Below, one piece after another: positions 6,399-7,544 of a DNA stretch of 7,544 nucleotides. Made by a program: the position numbers and the translations under genes. The stretch spans positions 1-7,544 of the forward strand of contig JAUWFF010000048.1 of the NCBI GenBank assembly GCA_030607105.1, written 5' to 3'. The notes beneath the pieces are model-generated. The model worked only from the letters and a program-made list of their open reading frames with translations, made no database searches and had not been told where the DNA came from. Within the stretch, counting starts at the first letter, position 1, and each line of letters begins with the position of its first letter. Origin of the DNA: Filomicrobium sp. (GTDB taxonomy: Bacteria > Pseudomonadota > Alphaproteobacteria > Rhizobiales > Hyphomicrobiaceae).

Positions 6399-7247
6399 TC
6401 AGTGCGAGAGTAACACCGGTACGTTCTGATTTTCCAAAATGGTACGCGTGGTCGAACCGAACAGCGCGGCGGAAAACGTCCCGCGGCCGTAAGCTCCCAT
6501 GACGAGCACGTCCGGATCGGTCTTGGCGCAGTGCGCCAGGATCGCTTCGCCCATGGTCTTGCCGACAAGATCGAGCTTGGATTCGTTGGCCTCGATTCCA
6601 TGGCGGCGCAAGTGTTCGGGAAGGCTCAGTCCCGGCATACGCGACACTTCATGGCCATCGTCGGTTTGGTGTTCCTCGGTGACCAGAATATCAAGGGCCT
6701 TTTTTGTTTCGAGGATTTGCATGGCATCGGTGAGCGCACGGGCGGCAAAGCGGCTGCCGTCCCAAGCCACGGCCGCGCTTTCCTTGAAGTCGCGGCAGTT
6801 ATAGTCCTTGGGCACGATTATAACGGGCTTACCGGCGCGCAGGAGTAGCTCTTTGGGATCAACGGTGCGCTGTCTGTCGGGCTTGAAGATTGTCACAAAC
6901 TGCCCGATCACGAGTAGATCAAAAAAGCGGGCTGAGCGGGCTAACATGATGTCCGGCTGACCTTCTTCAACGAGCCAGCCAACCTCGCCCGCGAAACCTG
7001 ATGCCTTTACGCGGGCATCGAATTTCTCCTTGATAGAGGCGGAGGCCTCTGCTTGTGCTTCCTTTAGTCCCTGCAGGACGTCCTCGGACATCCAGCGGCG
7101 CACATGGCTGTCGAACTTCGGCGGCGTGTTTACCTTGATGCCAGTGATCATTGCGTCGTACTTGCTGGCCATTTTCAGCGCAAATTCCAATGCTCTTTCA
7201 GAAGCCTCGTTGCCGTCATAGGCAACGAGAAGATCTTTAATTGCCAT
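6399..7247 (-). CDS. Universal stress protein, tandem UspA domains
   Basis: A 282-residue cytoplasmic protein with two UspA folds. Domain 1 (about 1-147) starts with the typical strand and loop IKDLLVAYDGNEASERALEF and ends with PVIIVPKDY. Domain 2 (about 155-282) starts with AAVAWDGS and carries the nucleotide-binding signature G251-x2-G254-x9-G264-S265 (GAYGRGTFSAALFGST), then ends in VPVLLSH. Domain 1 ends differently (LVIGQFV...) and lacks the full signature, so probably only domain 2 binds ATP in the standard way. Proteins of this type protect cells under starvation, redox or oxygen stress; the exact role here is unknown. The start ATG 7245-7247 is chosen over upstream frames because the strand and loop motif follows directly and a strong Shine-Dalgarno precedes it. 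A longer frame to 7385 would add 46 residues of unlikely composition. Confidence 0.93.
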   Translation of the reverse strand: MAIKDLLVAYDGNEASERALEFALKMASKYDAMITGIKVNTPPKFDSHVRRWMSEDVLQGLKEAQAEASASIKEKFDARVKASGFAGEVGWLVEEGQPDIMLARSARFFDLLVIGQFVTIFKPDRQRTVDPKELLLRAGKPVIIVPKDYNCRDFKESAAVAWDGSRFAARALTDAMQILETKKALDILVTEEHQTDDGHEVSRMPGLSLPEHLRRHGIEANESKLDLVGKTMGEAILAHCAKTDPDVLVMGAYGRGTFSAALFGSTTRTILENQNVPVLLSH

Positions 7248-7484
7248 CTTCTTGTTTCCTCCACTGTGTCCGCCGTTGCCGCCGAGTTTATGGACGTTGG
7301 CGGCCTGCGCCCTTGAACTTCTCTGGTTGGAATGACGTCCGTGGCAGCCTTCGGAAGCGGATGTCATACCCTTGGCATACCACATACCAGCTCAGATCTG
7401 CCAGCACTGGATCGCGGCCTAAACGTAAAGTTTGGAGCGTTTTGGGGGTCCACGCCCATGACCCAGCGCAATCATAGGAAAGAT
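7248..7484 (-). promoter_or_regulatory. Upstream region of the universal stress protein gene with repeated GGTATG hexamers
   Basis: 237 bases separate the stress protein start from the stop of the next minus-strand gene, enough for an independent promoter. Read on the minus strand it contains GGTATG three times (+ strand CATACC at 7365, 7376 and 7383). It also has a poor -10-like CATAAA with a TTCAAG 19 bases before it, nearer the gene. No clear sigma-70 pair and no TTGAT-N4-ATCAA (FNR-type) box is seen. The call as promoter region rests mainly on position. Confidence 0.35.
7257..7262 (-). promoter_or_regulatory. Strong ribosome binding site of the universal stress protein gene
   Basis: On the minus strand GGAGGA lies 9 bases before the ATG at 7247. 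It is the best Shine-Dalgarno in the window and fixes the start of the stress protein. Confidence 0.8.
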
Positions 7485-7544
7485 TCATATCGCCCAGTCG
7501 GCCAGGCGTTCGAGGAAAGCCATGCAGCGATGAAGCTCATCTTC
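7485..7544 (-). CDS. C-terminal end of an unidentified minus-strand gene, cut by the window edge
   Basis: From the right edge, in frame to TGA (+ strand 7485-7487), the minus strand reads 19 residues, EDELHRCMAFLERLADWAI. The amphipathic helical pattern and codon choice look like a genuine protein C-terminus. It lies upstream of the stress protein gene in the same direction. Too little is visible for a function. The alternative is a + strand gene starting at ATG 7530 (GAGGAAAG at 7512-7519), of which only five codons would be inside. Confidence 0.4.
   Translation of the reverse strand, partial: EDELHRCMAFLERLADWAI

Noticed and set aside
7248..7385. 46-residue N-terminal extension of the stress protein (start at 7385)
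   Set aside because: The added residues are unlike any UspA N-terminus, and the strong GGAGGA site favours ATG 7247.
7471..7476. Minus-strand TATGAT as a -10 box for the stress gene
   Set aside because: No fitting -35 hexamer at 16-18 bases and it lies more than 220 bases from the start codon.
7288..7488. 66-codon minus-strand frame between the stress gene and the right edge
   Set aside because: Starts over the stop of the partial upstream gene, has no Shine-Dalgarno and no motif; probably chance.

Overview
The window looks like chromosomal DNA of a GC-rich proteobacterium, most likely an alphaproteobacterium. This rests on the GC-rich codon usage of the main genes, the MoeA variant with an N-terminal DCF segment, and the tandem-domain universal stress protein. 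The assignment is an inference from overall character. No rRNA, tRNA, CRISPR array or recognisable insertion sequence was seen.

Left part (1-4333, + strand): two tightly spaced genes. The first is cut by the left edge (291 residues visible) and ends in what looks like a winged-helix-type segment. Eight bases later, behind a good Shine-Dalgarno, a TTG codon starts an 1148-residue protein with two P-loop ATPase modules. The N-terminal one is STAND/AAA-like (GQSGAGKT, then FCIDQVEDL) and the C-terminal one is HerA/FtsK-like (GGSGSGKT, IDRKGDL, VMFDEADL, ATQSP). A central region of unknown fold lies between them. The protein ends in QLPLFERR, which fits the bacterial sliding-clamp binding consensus QLxLF. 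The pair resembles DNA-translocase-plus-accessory modules of defence or mobile loci, but I cannot match it to a named system. It is the most interesting part of the window, and more of the operon probably lies to the left.

Middle (4334-5054): about 720 bases without a convincing intact gene. Its first 300 bases fall to about 45% GC (hand count) and carry only a doubtful 103-codon frame. Next comes a short hydrophobic reading frame interrupted by an in-frame TGA, probably a decayed small membrane protein gene. This may mark the edge of an accessory island.

Right part (5055-7544): housekeeping-type genes. moeA (+ strand) encodes molybdopterin molybdenumtransferase, the last step of molybdenum cofactor synthesis. 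It converges with a minus-strand gene for a 282-residue tandem universal stress protein that has a strong ribosome binding site. The right edge carries the last 19 codons of another probable minus-strand gene, followed by a 237-base spacer that probably holds the stress gene's promoter. There is no visible functional link between the left ATPase operon and moeA/usp.
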